Shown: positions 8,581 through 17,501 of the stretch, in pieces
Layout of the letters: every line of letters begins with the position of its first letter
Position numbering within the stretch: the stretch's first letter is position 1
Origin: an uncultured Christensenellaceae bacterium
Lineage (GTDB): Bacteria; Bacillota; Clostridia; Christensenellales; UBA3700
DNA: 64,000 nucleotides
Direction: 5' to 3'
Assembly (NCBI GenBank): GCA_944381325.1
Contig: CALWKS010000004.1
Coordinates: 211,189-275,188 of the forward strand
Made by a program: the position numbers and the translations under genes
Notes under the pieces: model-generated
Database searches by the model: none
The model's input: the letters and a program-made list of their open reading frames with translations, nothing else
What the model was told of the DNA's origin: nothing

Positions 8581-9252
8581 TTAATCTTTTTTTACGTCTT
8601 CGTTATCGTTGGTGATAGAATAGCGGCAACTCTTTACTTTGAGCATATCCTCAAGCGTTGCTATGCGCTTGTTGAGCCTTGCTATCTCTTCGAGTATCGG
8701 GTCCGGCAACTTCTGCTGATCCAGATCTTCCACTCTTTCGTCGTACTGCTTCACAACTCTTCCAGGAACGCCTACGACCGTGCAGTGCGGAGGAACGTCT
8801 TTGAGAACGACGCTGCCCGCTCCTATCTTGCTGTCGTGCCCTATCGTGATCGCACCCAGGACTTTTGCGCCCGAGCTTATCATAACGTTGTCCTCAATCG
8901 TTGGATGACGCTTGCCAGTCTGTTTACCCGTACCGCCGAGCGTCACTCCCTGATATATCACCACGTGGGAGCCTATCTTTGTAGTTTCTCCGATGACTAC
9001 GCCAACACCGTGGTCTATGAATACGCCGCCTGCTATATCCGCCGCAGGGTGAATGTCGACGCCCGTTTTTTTGCGCGTTCCCTTTGCTATCAAGAATGCA
9101 AAAAACTTGCACCCGTGTTTATAAAACCAATGTGCAAACCTGTGTCTCATCAATGCGTTGAAGCCGCCGTAAGTCCAGAAAACAGTCCATTTGCTGGTTG
9201 CGGCAGGGTCATTCTGCATTGCGAACTCAAGGTCCATTTTTATCTTTCCCAT
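8581..9252 (-). CDS. cysE: Serine O-acetyltransferase
   Basis: CysE makes O-acetylserine from serine and acetyl-CoA, the first step of cysteine synthesis. The 223 residues show the short bacterial form: an N-terminal helical region (MRHRFAHWFY), then left-handed beta-helix hexapeptide repeats with the family motifs DIHPAADIAGGVFIDHGVGVV and GVTLGGTGKQTGKRHPTI. The C-terminus ends in a coiled-coil-like helix (LNKRIATLEDMLKVK). It is the first gene after the T-box leader, with AGGAGAG before the ATG. No cysK is seen beside it, so the second step is encoded elsewhere. Confidence 0.94.
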   Translation of the reverse strand: MGKIKMDLEFAMQNDPAATSKWTVFWTYGGFNALMRHRFAHWFYKHGCKFFAFLIAKGTRKKTGVDIHPAADIAGGVFIDHGVGVVIGETTKIGSHVVIYQGVTLGGTGKQTGKRHPTIEDNVMISSGAKVLGAITIGHDSKIGAGSVVLKDVPPHCTVVGVPGRVVKQYDERVEDLDQQKLPDPILEEIARLNKRIATLEDMLKVKSCRYSITNDNEDVKKD

Positions 9253-9282
9253 TTATCTCTCCTTTTCACGCAGACTGTGCGT

Positions 9283-9515
9283 AAAAAAATAAAAAAGACG
9301 TCTTTGCATGCTCAAAGACGCCTTAGCGCGGTTCCACTCTGATTGCAGACATATCGTCTGCCTCTCAACGTCTTTAACGGGACTCACCGTCGCGGCATTT
9401 CCTCCGCAAAGCTACCGCCTGCACTTCACGCGTACCTTGAGTAAAGGGCTTTCAGCCGCCGACCCTTCTCTCTGTCACTCAGCGTAACGCGCTACTCTTG
9501 ACGGAATAACGCCTG
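9283..9515 (-). promoter_or_regulatory. Cysteine T-box leader controlling cysE-cysS
   Basis: The minus strand carries the T-box core GAGTGGAACCGCG (9327-9339), an antiterminator region, and then a terminator (GGCGTCTTTG / CAAAGACGTC, 9297-9322) followed by a T-rich run. In the Stem I region the context AAG-TGC-A places a TGC (Cys) triplet at 9423-9421, as expected for the specifier codon. Uncharged tRNA-Cys would bind and allow readthrough into cysE and cysS. The core, terminator and downstream genes are clear; the exact Stem I boundaries and the 5' end are estimated. Confidence 0.9.
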
Positions 9516-9528
9516 TATTTATATATGC

Positions 9529-9557
9529 AGTATAAATTAAAATAGTTCTTCTGTCAA
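9529..9557 (-). promoter_or_regulatory. Promoter of the T-box-cysE-cysS transcript
   Basis: On the minus strand TTGACA (9557-9552), 17 bp and TATACT (9534-9529) lie immediately upstream of the T-box leader. Confidence 0.8.
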
Positions 9558-9666
9558 GCGTTCTTGCCGTTTTGACGTCTCCTTCCTCTCCTCTCTGAAA
9601 GCGATGTTTCTTTCAGCCTATAAATCTTCGCGGAATAAATTGCAGGACAATGACTGCACTTCTCAA

Positions 9667-9695
9667 TTGATTTTACGCGCCGCTTGTGTTATAAT
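9667..9695 (+). promoter_or_regulatory. Promoter of the ATP-grasp gene
   Basis: TTGATT (9667-9672), a 17-bp spacer and TATAAT (9690-9695) lie 49 bases before the ATG at 9745. Confidence 0.75.
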
Positions 9696-9744
9696 TGCGA
9701 TTAACGGATTGACACCGTTATTTCTGCAAAAAGGCAACAAGGTT

Positions 9745-10626
9745 ATGAAAAAAGGACTTATCTTGATCAACGCATATTACGACATCCCCTCTTATCTCAA
9801 TCAGGCTGAAAGGCTGAAAGAAGAATTTCTCTCTGTCGGAATCAGCGCGGATATAGTAAAAAACGGATATCTTCCACTTCTTCTGAAAGACGGAAAAGTA
9901 TGCCTTGACGCGCATTACGATTTCTGCGTATACCTTGATAAAGACAAATACACCTCTCTGATGCTCGAAAAATCGGGTATGCGCCTTTTCAATCCTCACG
10001 ACGCAGTTGTCGCCTGCGACGACAAAATGACTACATACATCACTCTTGCCGACAGCGGAATTCCTATGCCCGAAACGATAAGCGGACTTTTATGCTATCT
10101 GCCTGAAAAGCAGGTGCAGAAAGCTACCGCGGACAAAATAGAAAAAGCTCTCGGATATCCTCTTATCGCAAAAGAAAGTTACGGTTCTCTCGGCAAAGGA
10201 GTATATAAGATTGACGACAGAAATGCGCTGGACAAAATTCTAAAGGACCTTAAGCTAAAGCCTCATCTTTTTCAGAAATTCATCGCTTCAAGCTGTGGCA
10301 AAGATATCCGCGTTATCGTCATCGGAGACAAGGTGATCGCAGCTATGGAAAGGCGCTCTGAAAGCGACTTCCGCTCCAATATAGAACTCGGAGGCAAAGG
10401 AGAAAAAATCACCCCGTCAGAAAGACTCGTCAATCTTTCAGTAAAGGCTGCCCGTCTTCTCGGTCTTGACTACTGCGGCATAGACTGGCTTGAAGGCGAA
10501 GACGGAAATTATCTCCTCTGCGAAGTCAACTCCAACGCGTTTTTCGGCGGCATCGAAGCCGTTACCGGCGTAAACGTTGCAAAAGCGTACGCAAATTATA
10601 TCCGCAAGACAGTTTACGGCGAATAA
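9745..10626 (+). CDS. RimK-type ATP-grasp ligase
   Basis: From the ATG at 9745 (weak AAGG upstream) the protein has 293 residues. An earlier in-frame start at 9604 would lie upstream of the promoter and is rejected. It has the ATP-grasp layout of RimK/LysX-like amide-forming ligases. An N-terminal preATP fold is followed by a DDKMTTYITLADSGIPMPET segment, the ATP-binding KESYGSLGKGVYKI loop, and a C-terminal metal-binding part (DYCGIDWLEGED...LLCEVNSNAFF). It would couple ATP hydrolysis to ligation of a carboxylate to an amine, often glutamate addition to a protein or small molecule. The substrate is not evident, as it is a single-gene unit. Confidence 0.8.
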   Translation: MKKGLILINAYYDIPSYLNQAERLKEEFLSVGISADIVKNGYLPLLLKDGKVCLDAHYDFCVYLDKDKYTSLMLEKSGMRLFNPHDAVVACDDKMTTYITLADSGIPMPETISGLLCYLPEKQVQKATADKIEKALGYPLIAKESYGSLGKGVYKIDDRNALDKILKDLKLKPHLFQKFIASSCGKDIRVIVIGDKVIAAMERRSESDFRSNIELGGKGEKITPSERLVNLSVKAARLLGLDYCGIDWLEGEDGNYLLCEVNSNAFFGGIEAVTGVNVAKAYANYIRKTVYGE

Positions 10627-10707
10627 GCCCGTTTTTCTCATAACCGGAATTTGTTTTTAAGCTCAGTTTTTTCGCTCGTTTTGTGTATAAAATAACGAAA
10701 TTTTCCA

Positions 10708-10737
10708 TTGAACGCTTTTAAAGTTATATGATATAAT
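10708..10737 (+). promoter_or_regulatory. Promoter of the GH38 alpha-mannosidase gene
   Basis: TTGAAC (10708-10713), 18 bp and TATAAT (10732-10737) lie about 57 bases before the ATG at 10795. Confidence 0.75.
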
Positions 10738-10794
10738 TTTACAGGAAGTGTGCACGCTCGTAAAATATCTGCGTGTACGCGCGGAGGTAGATTT

Positions 10795-13740
10795 ATGGGT
10801 ATGGACAAACCCTTTGTAAAAAGAGCTTTTGCAACACCCGGACACGTAGTAAATATTCTGAACATCAAAAGCCGTTGTTACACTAAAATCGCGGACCTGA
10901 GCGCCGAGGTCATCAAAAGCGATGAGCCTATACGCTTCGAAGACCTGGACAAAAGCGCATTCAAGCCTGCTCATATAATGGAAAAATGGGCGGACAAGTT
11001 CGGTTGCGCATGGTTTCGTTTTACGGGCAAAGTTCCTGCTGCGGCAAAAGGCGCGCACGTGGTTCTGCGCATAAAACTGCAGGGCGAAGGTCTCATCTTC
11101 AACGAAGACGGCATCGTCCTTCAGGGTATCACCCAGATAGTCAGCAAGGGAGATATCTTCCACTCTCTCGTAGGAAAACAGGTCGTTGACGTTGCGGATT
11201 GCGCGGAAGGCAACGAAGAAATCAAACTTTATGTAGACGCAGGCTTCAACGGCAAGCTCCGCTTTGAAAAGCTGGTGGCAAGACTGCGCCGTTGCGATAT
11301 AAGCATTCTCAACGAAGCGGTAAATCAGTATTATTACGATTACATAGATCTCTACTTCACCATGCTTAAGCTGGACAAATCCAATCCGCGCGTGGCAGAA
11401 ATCGACAAAGCTTTGAAAGAATCTTACAAAGCTTTCAGAAAGAGCGGCGCTACCGCGGCGAGAGAGGTGCTTAAGCCGCAGTTTGAAAAACCGGTATTTG
11501 AAAAACAGACCGAATATTACTGCATAGGTCATGCTCATATCGACTTAGCATGGCTGTGGCCTTTACGCGAAACCAAGCGCAAAGTCGCAAGAACTTTTGC
11601 AAACCAGCTGCGCAACATCAAAAAGTACGACGATTTTATCTTTGCAGAATCTCAGCCCCAGATGTGGACGTGGCTCAAAGAAGGCTATCCCGATCTTTAC
11701 GAAAGAGCTAAACAGGCGGTAAAGGACGGAAGAATAGAGCTTCAGGGCAAAATGTGGGTAGAGAGCGACACCAACCTTACAGGCGGCGAAAGCTGGATAA
11801 GACAGTCTCTTTACGGCGACAAGTTCTGGAAACAGGAATTTGGTCAGGACCTCAAACTGTGCTGGCTGCCCGATGTCTTCGGCTTCCCTGCTTCGCTCCC
11901 TCAGGTGATCAAAGGTTGCGGCATGGATTATTTCATGACTATAAAAATAATCAGCAACACCGTAAACCAGTTCCCCTATAAGACTTTCAACTGGGTAGGC
12001 ATAGACGGCACCACCCTGCTTGCGCATATGGAGCCTCTCGGCGACTACAACGCAGGAGCGTCTCCCCTTGCGATCTTCAAGGGCAACGCGCGCAATACCG
12101 AAAAGGACATAATCCCCAAAGCCCTGCTCATCTACGGCGACGGAGACGGCGGCGGCGGTCCCGGAGAAGGTCATATAGAATACATAAAGCGTCACAAGAA
12201 ACTTTTCAACTGCAAAGTCAGCAAGTCTGTCGACCTCTTCAAAGATCTTGAGCCTTACCGTGAGATAATGCCGACTTATAAAGGAGAACTGTATTATGAA
12301 CGCCATCAGGGAAGCTACACTTCTCAGGCGCGCTCTAAAAAGTTTAACCGCAAGATAGAATATCTCCTCCACAAAGTGGAATGGCTGGGCGCTATTGCCA
12401 AGCTCAGAGGCAGAAAATACGACTTTGACGAAATGGAAAAGATCTGGAAAGAGATCCTTCTTTACCAGTTCCACGACATCCTCCCCGGCACGTCGATCAA
12501 ACGCGTATACGACGAAAGCCTTGAAAGATATCAGATAATCTATGACCGCCTTGAAGAACTCACCGAAGAAATTCTATCTTCAGGCAAAGACGACTGCAAG
12601 CTGTGCGCCGTCAACCCGACAGACTTTGAAAGAACAGAATGGGTAAAGTATGACGAGAAATGGTATCGCCTTTCTCTTGCGCCTTACAGCGTAAGCGCGC
12701 TCCCCACTCCTTCCGAGGTAAATTCTTCTTCTCTGTCTTTTGACGACTACACTCTTCAGAACTCACGCGTACGCGTAGTATTCGGCACAAAAGGCGAGAT
12801 CACCTCTCTGTATGACAAAGAAGGCGGCAAAGAAATCGTCGGCAAATACTTCAACAAGTTCACGATTTACAGCGACCCGTTCATGTACTACAACGCTTGG
12901 GATATAAATATCAACTATCCCGACATGAAGAAATGGGATATGAAACTCATCGGAGTACGTTCATACATCGACGGTGCGCGCGTAATCAGAGAACAGACGT
13001 TTAAATACGATAAATCAACACTGGTACAGAAAATTTCTCTGACTGTCGACGACAATATGGTCAGATTCGACACCACGGTCGACTGGGATGAACGCTTTAA
13101 GATGCTGAGAGCAGACTTTATCCCAGCGTTCTTTGCGGACGAAGTAAACTGCGATATCCAGTTCGGCACATTCAACCGCACTACGAAACAGGAAAACAGC
13201 GTCGACTGGGCACAGTTCGAGATCTGCGCTCACAAGTATGTGAATATCGACGGCGCAGACTACGGCTTTGCACTTATCAACGACTGCAAGTACGGACACC
13301 GAGCAAAAGACGGCTTCCTGAGCCTGTGCCTGCTCCGTTCGCCGGAATTCCCCGACCCGACCTGCGACATCTGCACTCATACGTTCAGCTATGCGATATT
13401 GCCGCACAAACAGCCTCTCACTCAAAGCGACGTTGCGGCGCGCGCATACTGCTTCAACCAGCCGATCGATATCCTGAAATCCGACATGACGGTCGACACC
13501 TTCGTTAAGACCGACAATGACGGCGTGACCGTTGAAACGGTAAAACCTGCAGAAAGCGGCGAAGGTACTCTTCTCAGAATTTACGAATGCAAGGGTAAAG
13601 ACTGCAAAGTTGCTCTTACCCCGAGCGTAAAGTTCACTAATGCGTACGACTGCGATATGCTTGAAAATATCAAGGGAGAAACAGATATAAGCAACCTCAC
13701 TTTCAGACCTTGGGAAATCAAGACGATAATCCTGAAATAA
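10795..13740 (+). CDS. Alpha-mannosidase, glycoside hydrolase family 38
   Basis: The ATG at 10795 follows GGAGGTAG and gives 981 residues, usual for the family. GH38 enzymes are zinc-dependent retaining alpha-mannosidases. The zinc site shows as H246 and D250 in HAHIDLAWLWP, and the nucleophile is D360 in WLPDVFGFPASLPQV. An N-terminal beta domain of about 240 residues precedes the catalytic barrel, and a middle helical bundle and C-terminal beta-sandwich domains follow. No signal peptide is present, so it should act in the cytoplasm on imported manno-oligosaccharides or glycan fragments. It is a single-gene unit with its own promoter and terminator and no adjacent sugar transporter. Confidence 0.93.
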   Translation: MGMDKPFVKRAFATPGHVVNILNIKSRCYTKIADLSAEVIKSDEPIRFEDLDKSAFKPAHIMEKWADKFGCAWFRFTGKVPAAAKGAHVVLRIKLQGEGLIFNEDGIVLQGITQIVSKGDIFHSLVGKQVVDVADCAEGNEEIKLYVDAGFNGKLRFEKLVARLRRCDISILNEAVNQYYYDYIDLYFTMLKLDKSNPRVAEIDKALKESYKAFRKSGATAAREVLKPQFEKPVFEKQTEYYCIGHAHIDLAWLWPLRETKRKVARTFANQLRNIKKYDDFIFAESQPQMWTWLKEGYPDLYERAKQAVKDGRIELQGKMWVESDTNLTGGESWIRQSLYGDKFWKQEFGQDLKLCWLPDVFGFPASLPQVIKGCGMDYFMTIKIISNTVNQFPYKTFNWVGIDGTTLLAHMEPLGDYNAGASPLAIFKGNARNTEKDIIPKALLIYGDGDGGGGPGEGHIEYIKRHKKLFNCKVSKSVDLFKDLEPYREIMPTYKGELYYERHQGSYTSQARSKKFNRKIEYLLHKVEWLGAIAKLRGRKYDFDEMEKIWKEILLYQFHDILPGTSIKRVYDESLERYQIIYDRLEELTEEILSSGKDDCKLCAVNPTDFERTEWVKYDEKWYRLSLAPYSVSALPTPSEVNSSSLSFDDYTLQNSRVRVVFGTKGEITSLYDKEGGKEIVGKYFNKFTIYSDPFMYYNAWDININYPDMKKWDMKLIGVRSYIDGARVIREQTFKYDKSTLVQKISLTVDDNMVRFDTTVDWDERFKMLRADFIPAFFADEVNCDIQFGTFNRTTKQENSVDWAQFEICAHKYVNIDGADYGFALINDCKYGHRAKDGFLSLCLLRSPEFPDPTCDICTHTFSYAILPHKQPLTQSDVAARAYCFNQPIDILKSDMTVDTFVKTDNDGVTVETVKPAESGEGTLLRIYECKGKDCKVALTPSVKFTNAYDCDMLENIKGETDISNLTFRPWEIKTIILK

Positions 13741-13767
13741 ACTGCTGCGTTATTAATCGGCTACAAT

Positions 13768-13796
13768 AAATACCGCCCTGAAAAGGCGGTATTTTG
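13768..13796 (+). terminator. Terminator after the GH38 gene
   Basis: The stem AAATACCGCC / GGCGGTATTT has a 7-base loop and lies 30 bases after the stop codon. Confidence 0.75.
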
Positions 13797-13879
13797 TTTG
13801 AAACAGATAATTTCCGATAACCTAATAAGCTATCTTTGCCTTTCTCGGCACTTTTATTAATCACAAAGAAATATCTTAA

Positions 13880-13914
13880 AAAAAAGAGGTCTCCTTTGCG
13901 GAGTCCTCTCTTTT
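13880..13914. terminator. Terminator of the nfeD-floA operon
   Basis: A nine-base stem (GAGGTCTCC / GGAGTCCTC, one mismatch) is flanked by an eight-A run on the left and T-rich sequence on the right. On the minus strand the A-run becomes the T-tail that ends the operon. Confidence 0.75.
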
Positions 13915-13928
13915 TGCGTTGATACGCG

Positions 13929-14501
13929 TTATTTTTTATAAGCGGGATCGTTTAATACCTCGCCCAGAATGATAGCCCTGCGGACAGCCTCATGCGTCAA
14001 TTCGAATTTGACGTTATTCTGCTCTTCCTCAGCAAGTTTTACAAAACGCAGATTGTAGTGTTCTCCGCAGCCCTCGTCGCTTTCGCCTTCGATACTGCCG
14101 GACACAGGCACTTTTTCAACAATGTAAAGGTCTTCGTCCTCATGTTCTACTGCGCAATGCTCTTCGTGATGAGACTTCGTCACGCCGACAACTTCTGCCG
14201 ACGTATGCACTTTGGGCTTAACTTCGACAAGATCGGTGCCTTCGACCGTCTCAAAATTCGTCGACGGTTTAAAGTAACTTTTCAGCGGAGCATTCGCAAC
14301 GATCGGTTCTTCGCGTCTGAAAGGATCACTGCTGACAAAGCTCTCGTTGTTTATGCCGTCAAACCGCGCACTGACATTGTCTCTGCGTGCGTTCTGAGCT
14401 TTCTGTTTTTTCTTGTCCGACTTTATCGCCGCGCTTATCAGCGTGCCGAACAGCACAACGATAAACGCGACAAATATCGGTATAAAAGTCCCTAATCTCA
14501 T
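13929..14501 (-). CDS. FloA-linked small membrane protein, unknown function
   Basis: The 190-residue protein has one N-terminal membrane segment (residues 5-26), a basic stretch ([14 protein letters not shown]) and a long, acidic, probably disordered middle. It ends in a short predicted helix ([19 protein letters not shown]) that may be a protein-binding motif. It overlaps the end of floA by four bases (ATGA arrangement), so translation is coupled and a link to flotillin membrane domains is likely. I do not recognise a named domain. The acidic middle has no repeat structure. Confidence 0.72.
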   Translation of the reverse strand: MRLGTFIPIFVAFIVVLFGTLISAAIKSDKKKQKAQNARRDNVSARFDGINNESFVSSDPFRREEPIVANAPLKSYFKPSTNFETVEGTDLVEVKPKVHTSAEVVGVTKSHHEEHCAVEHEDEDLYIVEKVPVSGSIEGESDEGCGEHYNLRFVKLAEEEQNNVKFELTHEAVRRAIILGEVLNDPAYKK

Positions 14502-15514
14502 TTTTTCTTCTTGCCGTCAGTCGGAGCTTCAGCGCCTCCTACGAGAGAGTTTCTCATAGCGGTATCAGCCTGTATGTTCTGCATACGGTAATAGTCCAGC
14601 ACGCCGATCTTTCCTTCTCTGAGCGCAGCCGCCATAGCCTTGGGCACTTCTGCTTCCGCAGCAATAACGTTTGCTCTCATTTCCTGAGATTTAGCTCTCA
14701 TTTCCTGCTCGAGAGCGACTGCCATTGCGCGGCGCTCTTCTGCCTTTGCTTCAGCTATACGTTTATCGGCTTCTGCCTGATCCATCTGCAACTGCGCGCC
14801 GATGTTTCTGCCTACGTCGATATCTGCTATATCTATTGACAGGATCTCGAAAGCCGTGCCGTTGTCAAGCCCCTTGTTGAGGACTGTCTTTGAAATCTGA
14901 TCGGGATTTTCAAGGACGTCTTTATGACTGTCTGCAGAGCCTACCGTGGTAACGATACCTTCGCCGATTCTTGCGATTATCGTATCTTCGCCCGCACCGC
15001 CGATAAGACGGGTGATGTTTGCGCGAACGGTAACTCTCGCCTTTACGCGAAGTTCGATACCGTCTTTAGCTATTGCAGATATGCCCGGAGTCTCGATGAC
15101 CTTGGGATTGACAGAAACTTTGACCGCGTTGAGCACGTCTCTGCCTGCGAGGTCGATTGCTCTTGCAGTTTCAGGAGCGAGTTGAATGTTTGCACTGTGC
15201 GCGCTGATAAGAGCGTTGACCACCTTGATGGCATCGCCTTTTGCAAGCACGTGCGTTTCGAGCTCATCGATCGTAACGTCTAGACCTGCCTTCATAGCGC
15301 TGATATAAGCGTCGACTATTGTCGCAACCTTAACTCCTCTCCATTTCATACCTATAAGTCTTGCCATCGAAACTTTTACGCCCGATACAAGAGCTCTGAA
15401 CCAAATTCTTATAGGCAGAACACCGATAATGATAGCGAGCAGAACGAGAACGACTACAACTGCTATAATGATTGCCGTAATCGAGCCCGCGCTCATTGCC
15501 AAAAGCGTTAACAT
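14498..15514 (-). CDS. floA: Flotillin-like protein FloA
   Basis: The 338 residues match the bacterial flotillin FloA (UPF0365/YqfA) family. There is an N-terminal hairpin membrane anchor (residues 10-40, ending [13 protein letters not shown]), then a PHB/SPFH core. A helical region rich in Ala, Glu and Arg ([21 protein letters not shown]) forms the coiled coil, and the C-terminus contains the conserved [14 protein letters not shown]. FloA organises membrane microdomains and affects secretion and cell shape. A clear GGAGG precedes the ATG. It lies after nfeD, the usual NfeD-flotillin pairing. Confidence 0.95.
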   Translation of the reverse strand: MLTLLAMSAGSITAIIIAVVVVLVLLAIIIGVLPIRIWFRALVSGVKVSMARLIGMKWRGVKVATIVDAYISAMKAGLDVTIDELETHVLAKGDAIKVVNALISAHSANIQLAPETARAIDLAGRDVLNAVKVSVNPKVIETPGISAIAKDGIELRVKARVTVRANITRLIGGAGEDTIIARIGEGIVTTVGSADSHKDVLENPDQISKTVLNKGLDNGTAFEILSIDIADIDVGRNIGAQLQMDQAEADKRIAEAKAEERRAMAVALEQEMRAKSQEMRANVIAAEAEVPKAMAAALREGKIGVLDYYRMQNIQADTAMRNSLVGGAEAPTDGKKKK

Positions 15515-15532
15515 ATTTTTGTTTCCTCCAAA

Positions 15533-16066
15533 CTATTCTTTTATTTTTACCACAATTTTGCCGCCTTCTACATAATCGACGACTACCTTGCAGTCTTTTG
15601 CTATAAACATTGCATTGGACACGACGTCGTAAATCTTATCGTCGATCTTAACGCTGCCCGCCGGACGCAGCGCGCAAAGCGTAACGCCCTCTTTGCCTAC
15701 GAGATCCTCATAGTCTGCTGTACCTGCCGTATGACCGAGCGACACCGCAGTGTCCTTGTTTACAAAACCCGTACGCGACAGATAACCGCGCTTCATTGAA
15801 AATACCATGATAGTAAACGCCGCTACAAGCACGAGCATTACCACCGCGAGCAGTATAAACAACTGAATGATCGGGTTTCCTCCGCCGTGATTATACACGC
15901 GGATAACGATGCCGACAATCACGAGTACAGAACCCGTGATACCGAAAAATCCGAACCCCGGCTGAAATATTTCCACGACGATAAATATAAGTCCCACTAT
16001 AAGACAAATCGCCGCCGCCCAGCCTATTTCAGAAAAGACCAGGGCGAATTCTTGCCAGAACGTCAT
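15533..16066 (-). CDS. NfeD-family membrane protein
   Basis: From the ATG at 16066 (AGGAGGTAATTG upstream) the protein has 177 residues. Three or four hydrophobic segments lie between residues 8 and 105. The C-terminal 60 residues form the NfeD OB-fold (LVGKEGVTLCALRPAGSVKIDDKIYDVVS). This is the short, protease-less NfeD type that pairs with flotillin in Bacillus (yqeZ/yuaF-like) and is thought to shape membrane microdomains. It is the first gene of the operon and is preceded by two promoters. An earlier start at 16141 would fall inside the promoter. Confidence 0.9.
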   Translation of the reverse strand: MTFWQEFALVFSEIGWAAAICLIVGLIFIVVEIFQPGFGFFGITGSVLVIVGIVIRVYNHGGGNPIIQLFILLAVVMLVLVAAFTIMVFSMKRGYLSRTGFVNKDTAVSLGHTAGTADYEDLVGKEGVTLCALRPAGSVKIDDKIYDVVSNAMFIAKDCKVVVDYVEGGKIVVKIKE

Positions 16067-16112
16067 CTCAATTACCTCCTTACCGCGCGATATGCGCGAT
16101 AATATATATACT

Positions 16113-16141
16113 ATAATACAATACACATATAAAGTTGTCAA
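16113..16141 (-). promoter_or_regulatory. Proximal promoter of the nfeD-floA operon
   Basis: On the minus strand TTGACA (16141-16136), 17 bp and TATTAT (16118-16113) lie 47 bases before the nfeD ATG. Between promoter and gene lies a short GC-rich inverted repeat (CGCGC...GCGCG, 16084-16099). Confidence 0.8.
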
Positions 16142-16193
16142 TAAGCACGATTTTCAGGCGTTTTTCAGATTCAGTTTATCTGTATCTTTTTTT

Positions 16194-16241
16194 GTTCGCG
16201 CCTTTCACTGTCCCGATCACTCTTTGCTGGACAGGCACAAC
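16194..16241 (-). ncRNA. Possible structured RNA or leader element upstream of nfeD
   Basis: The stretch 16142-16460 has no gene. Within it the minus strand can fold GUU-GUGCC with GGCGC-G-AAC as outer stem and UGUCC with GGACA as inner stem. The outer stem uses a G-U pair on the minus strand that would be a C-A mismatch on the plus strand, so the fold favours minus-strand RNA. It lies between a distal and a proximal promoter of the same strand. It matches no riboswitch class I know. Confidence 0.3.
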
Positions 16242-16277
16242 GTCAATAAAGAAGTTTATATATTGTATTATAGTTCA

Positions 16278-16306
16278 ATAATATCACCTTTGATTGTATT
16301 TGTCAA
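16278..16306 (-). promoter_or_regulatory. Distal minus-strand promoter upstream of nfeD
   Basis: TTGACA (16306-16301), 17 bp and TATTAT (16283-16278) form a second near-consensus promoter 165 bp upstream of the proximal one. It would transcribe the possible structured element before reaching nfeD. Confidence 0.65.
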
Positions 16307-16357
16307 CAGTTGTATAACCATATTTTATAACAGCAATATTATGTGAATATAAAAAAA

Positions 16358-16390
16358 TAAAAAAGCGGGGGCCTACCCTCCGCTTTTTGT
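16358..16390. terminator. Terminator of the short-chain dehydrogenase gene
   Basis: The stem AAAAAGCGG...CCGCTTTTT, including GGG/CCC in its upper part, has A- and T-runs on both sides. It is 70 bases past the stop of the minus-strand gene. Confidence 0.75.
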
Positions 16391-16460
16391 ATTTACGTAT
16401 TTCAGATGTATGATATCCGTATTAAAGTTTTTCTTTTGATATCTTCTTGATTATTATGTA

Positions 16461-17273
16461 CTATGAAAGGAAAATCTTATAGCAGACATCGAGGAATTTA
16501 TCGGGGAAAATCTCAAGCATTTTCAGCATGCCGCTGTTCTTTACCTTATAACGTATCTTGGGATGCTTTGAAGTGAGAGCCTTCATCGTCGCCTTGACAA
16601 GATGCTTGGGATCGTGAGCGTTCTTGAGCTCATGCTCCATGATAGGCTTCATTTTGCCGAGGATGCCTTTATAATTCTCGGTGCCGTCATAAAGCGCCTG
16701 GAAAGAAGATGACGCACTGTCATGCATACGGGTCTTAAATGAACCGGGTACGATCTGAATAACGGGAACATCGATGAACATCAGCTCTCTTCTCAGACTG
16801 TCGCAGTATGCGTCTACTGCATATTTTGACATCGTATAAGGTCCGTTGAAAGGCTGAGGAGTGAGATATCCGCATTCCGAGCCGCAGTTTACGATTCTGC
16901 CGCCGCCCTTTTTAACCATATCGATAAAAGTACGGTTTACTCTTACCATACCCATGATATTTATCTTAAGACTCTTTTCAATGAGCTCTACACAGTCGCC
17001 TTCGACCATAGAGCACATTTTCTGATATCCGGCAAAGTTGATGATCGCGTCGAGCTTATCTGTGACCTTAAGAATTTCTTCTTTTGCTCTGTCCAGATCT
17101 TCCTGAACGACAACGTCAACGGACATCGGGACCATGTTTTCAATTTTCGCCAGCTCTTCCAGCTCTTTCTTGTTTCTGCCGAACGCGAATACCGTCCAGC
17201 CTTTTTTAGTCATTTCTCTTGCGCACGCGCCGCCAAGACCACCGGTAACGCCGGTGAAAACTGCATACTTCAT
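16461..17273 (-). CDS. Short-chain dehydrogenase/reductase
   Basis: The ATG at 17273 follows GGAGGTTTTGATT and gives 270 residues. The classical SDR pattern is complete: cofactor loop TGVTGGLG at 7-14, a NAG-like NFAG at 79-82, catalytic S132, and Y146-x3-K150 (YTMSK). FGRNKKE after beta-2 has a basic residue, which usually favours NADPH. The C-terminal part (KHPKIRYKVKNSGMLKMLEIFPDKFLD) resembles lipid- or steroid-acting SDRs. The substrate is unknown. It stands alone between two terminator-bounded units. Confidence 0.88.
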   Translation of the reverse strand: MKYAVFTGVTGGLGGACAREMTKKGWTVFAFGRNKKELEELAKIENMVPMSVDVVVQEDLDRAKEEILKVTDKLDAIINFAGYQKMCSMVEGDCVELIEKSLKINIMGMVRVNRTFIDMVKKGGGRIVNCGSECGYLTPQPFNGPYTMSKYAVDAYCDSLRRELMFIDVPVIQIVPGSFKTRMHDSASSSFQALYDGTENYKGILGKMKPIMEHELKNAHDPKHLVKATMKALTSKHPKIRYKVKNSGMLKMLEIFPDKFLDVCYKIFLS

Positions 17274-17320
17274 AATCAAAACCTCCATCCACACAGTCGA
17301 TTTTATTCGACAACAAATTC

Positions 17321-17349
17321 ATTATAATTGTACGCGTTATTTTTGTCAA
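17321..17349 (-). promoter_or_regulatory. Promoter of the short-chain dehydrogenase gene
   Basis: On the minus strand TTGACA (17349-17344), 17 bp and TATAAT (17326-17321) match the consensus exactly. Confidence 0.8.
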
Positions 17350-17501
17350 ACTTTTAACAAATATTTTTGACATTTTCTGCCACATTTGTATAATTTTTTA
17401 CACATTTGGAATATTGTTTTACGTCTATGCATGCATAATTGCATAAATAGGTCGATTTGTTATTAAATATAAAGAAGTTATGTAAAATTATCATTTTTTT
17501 G

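Noticed and set aside
7013..8584. A 523-codon open frame on the plus strand
   Set aside because: It lies antisense to cysS, which has complete synthetase motifs and a ribosome binding site. The antisense protein has no recognisable domain and reflects codon bias.
11563..12474. A 303-codon open frame antisense to the alpha-mannosidase
   Set aside because: The plus-strand GH38 gene with its zinc site and nucleophile explains the region; the antisense frame has no ribosome binding site or family.
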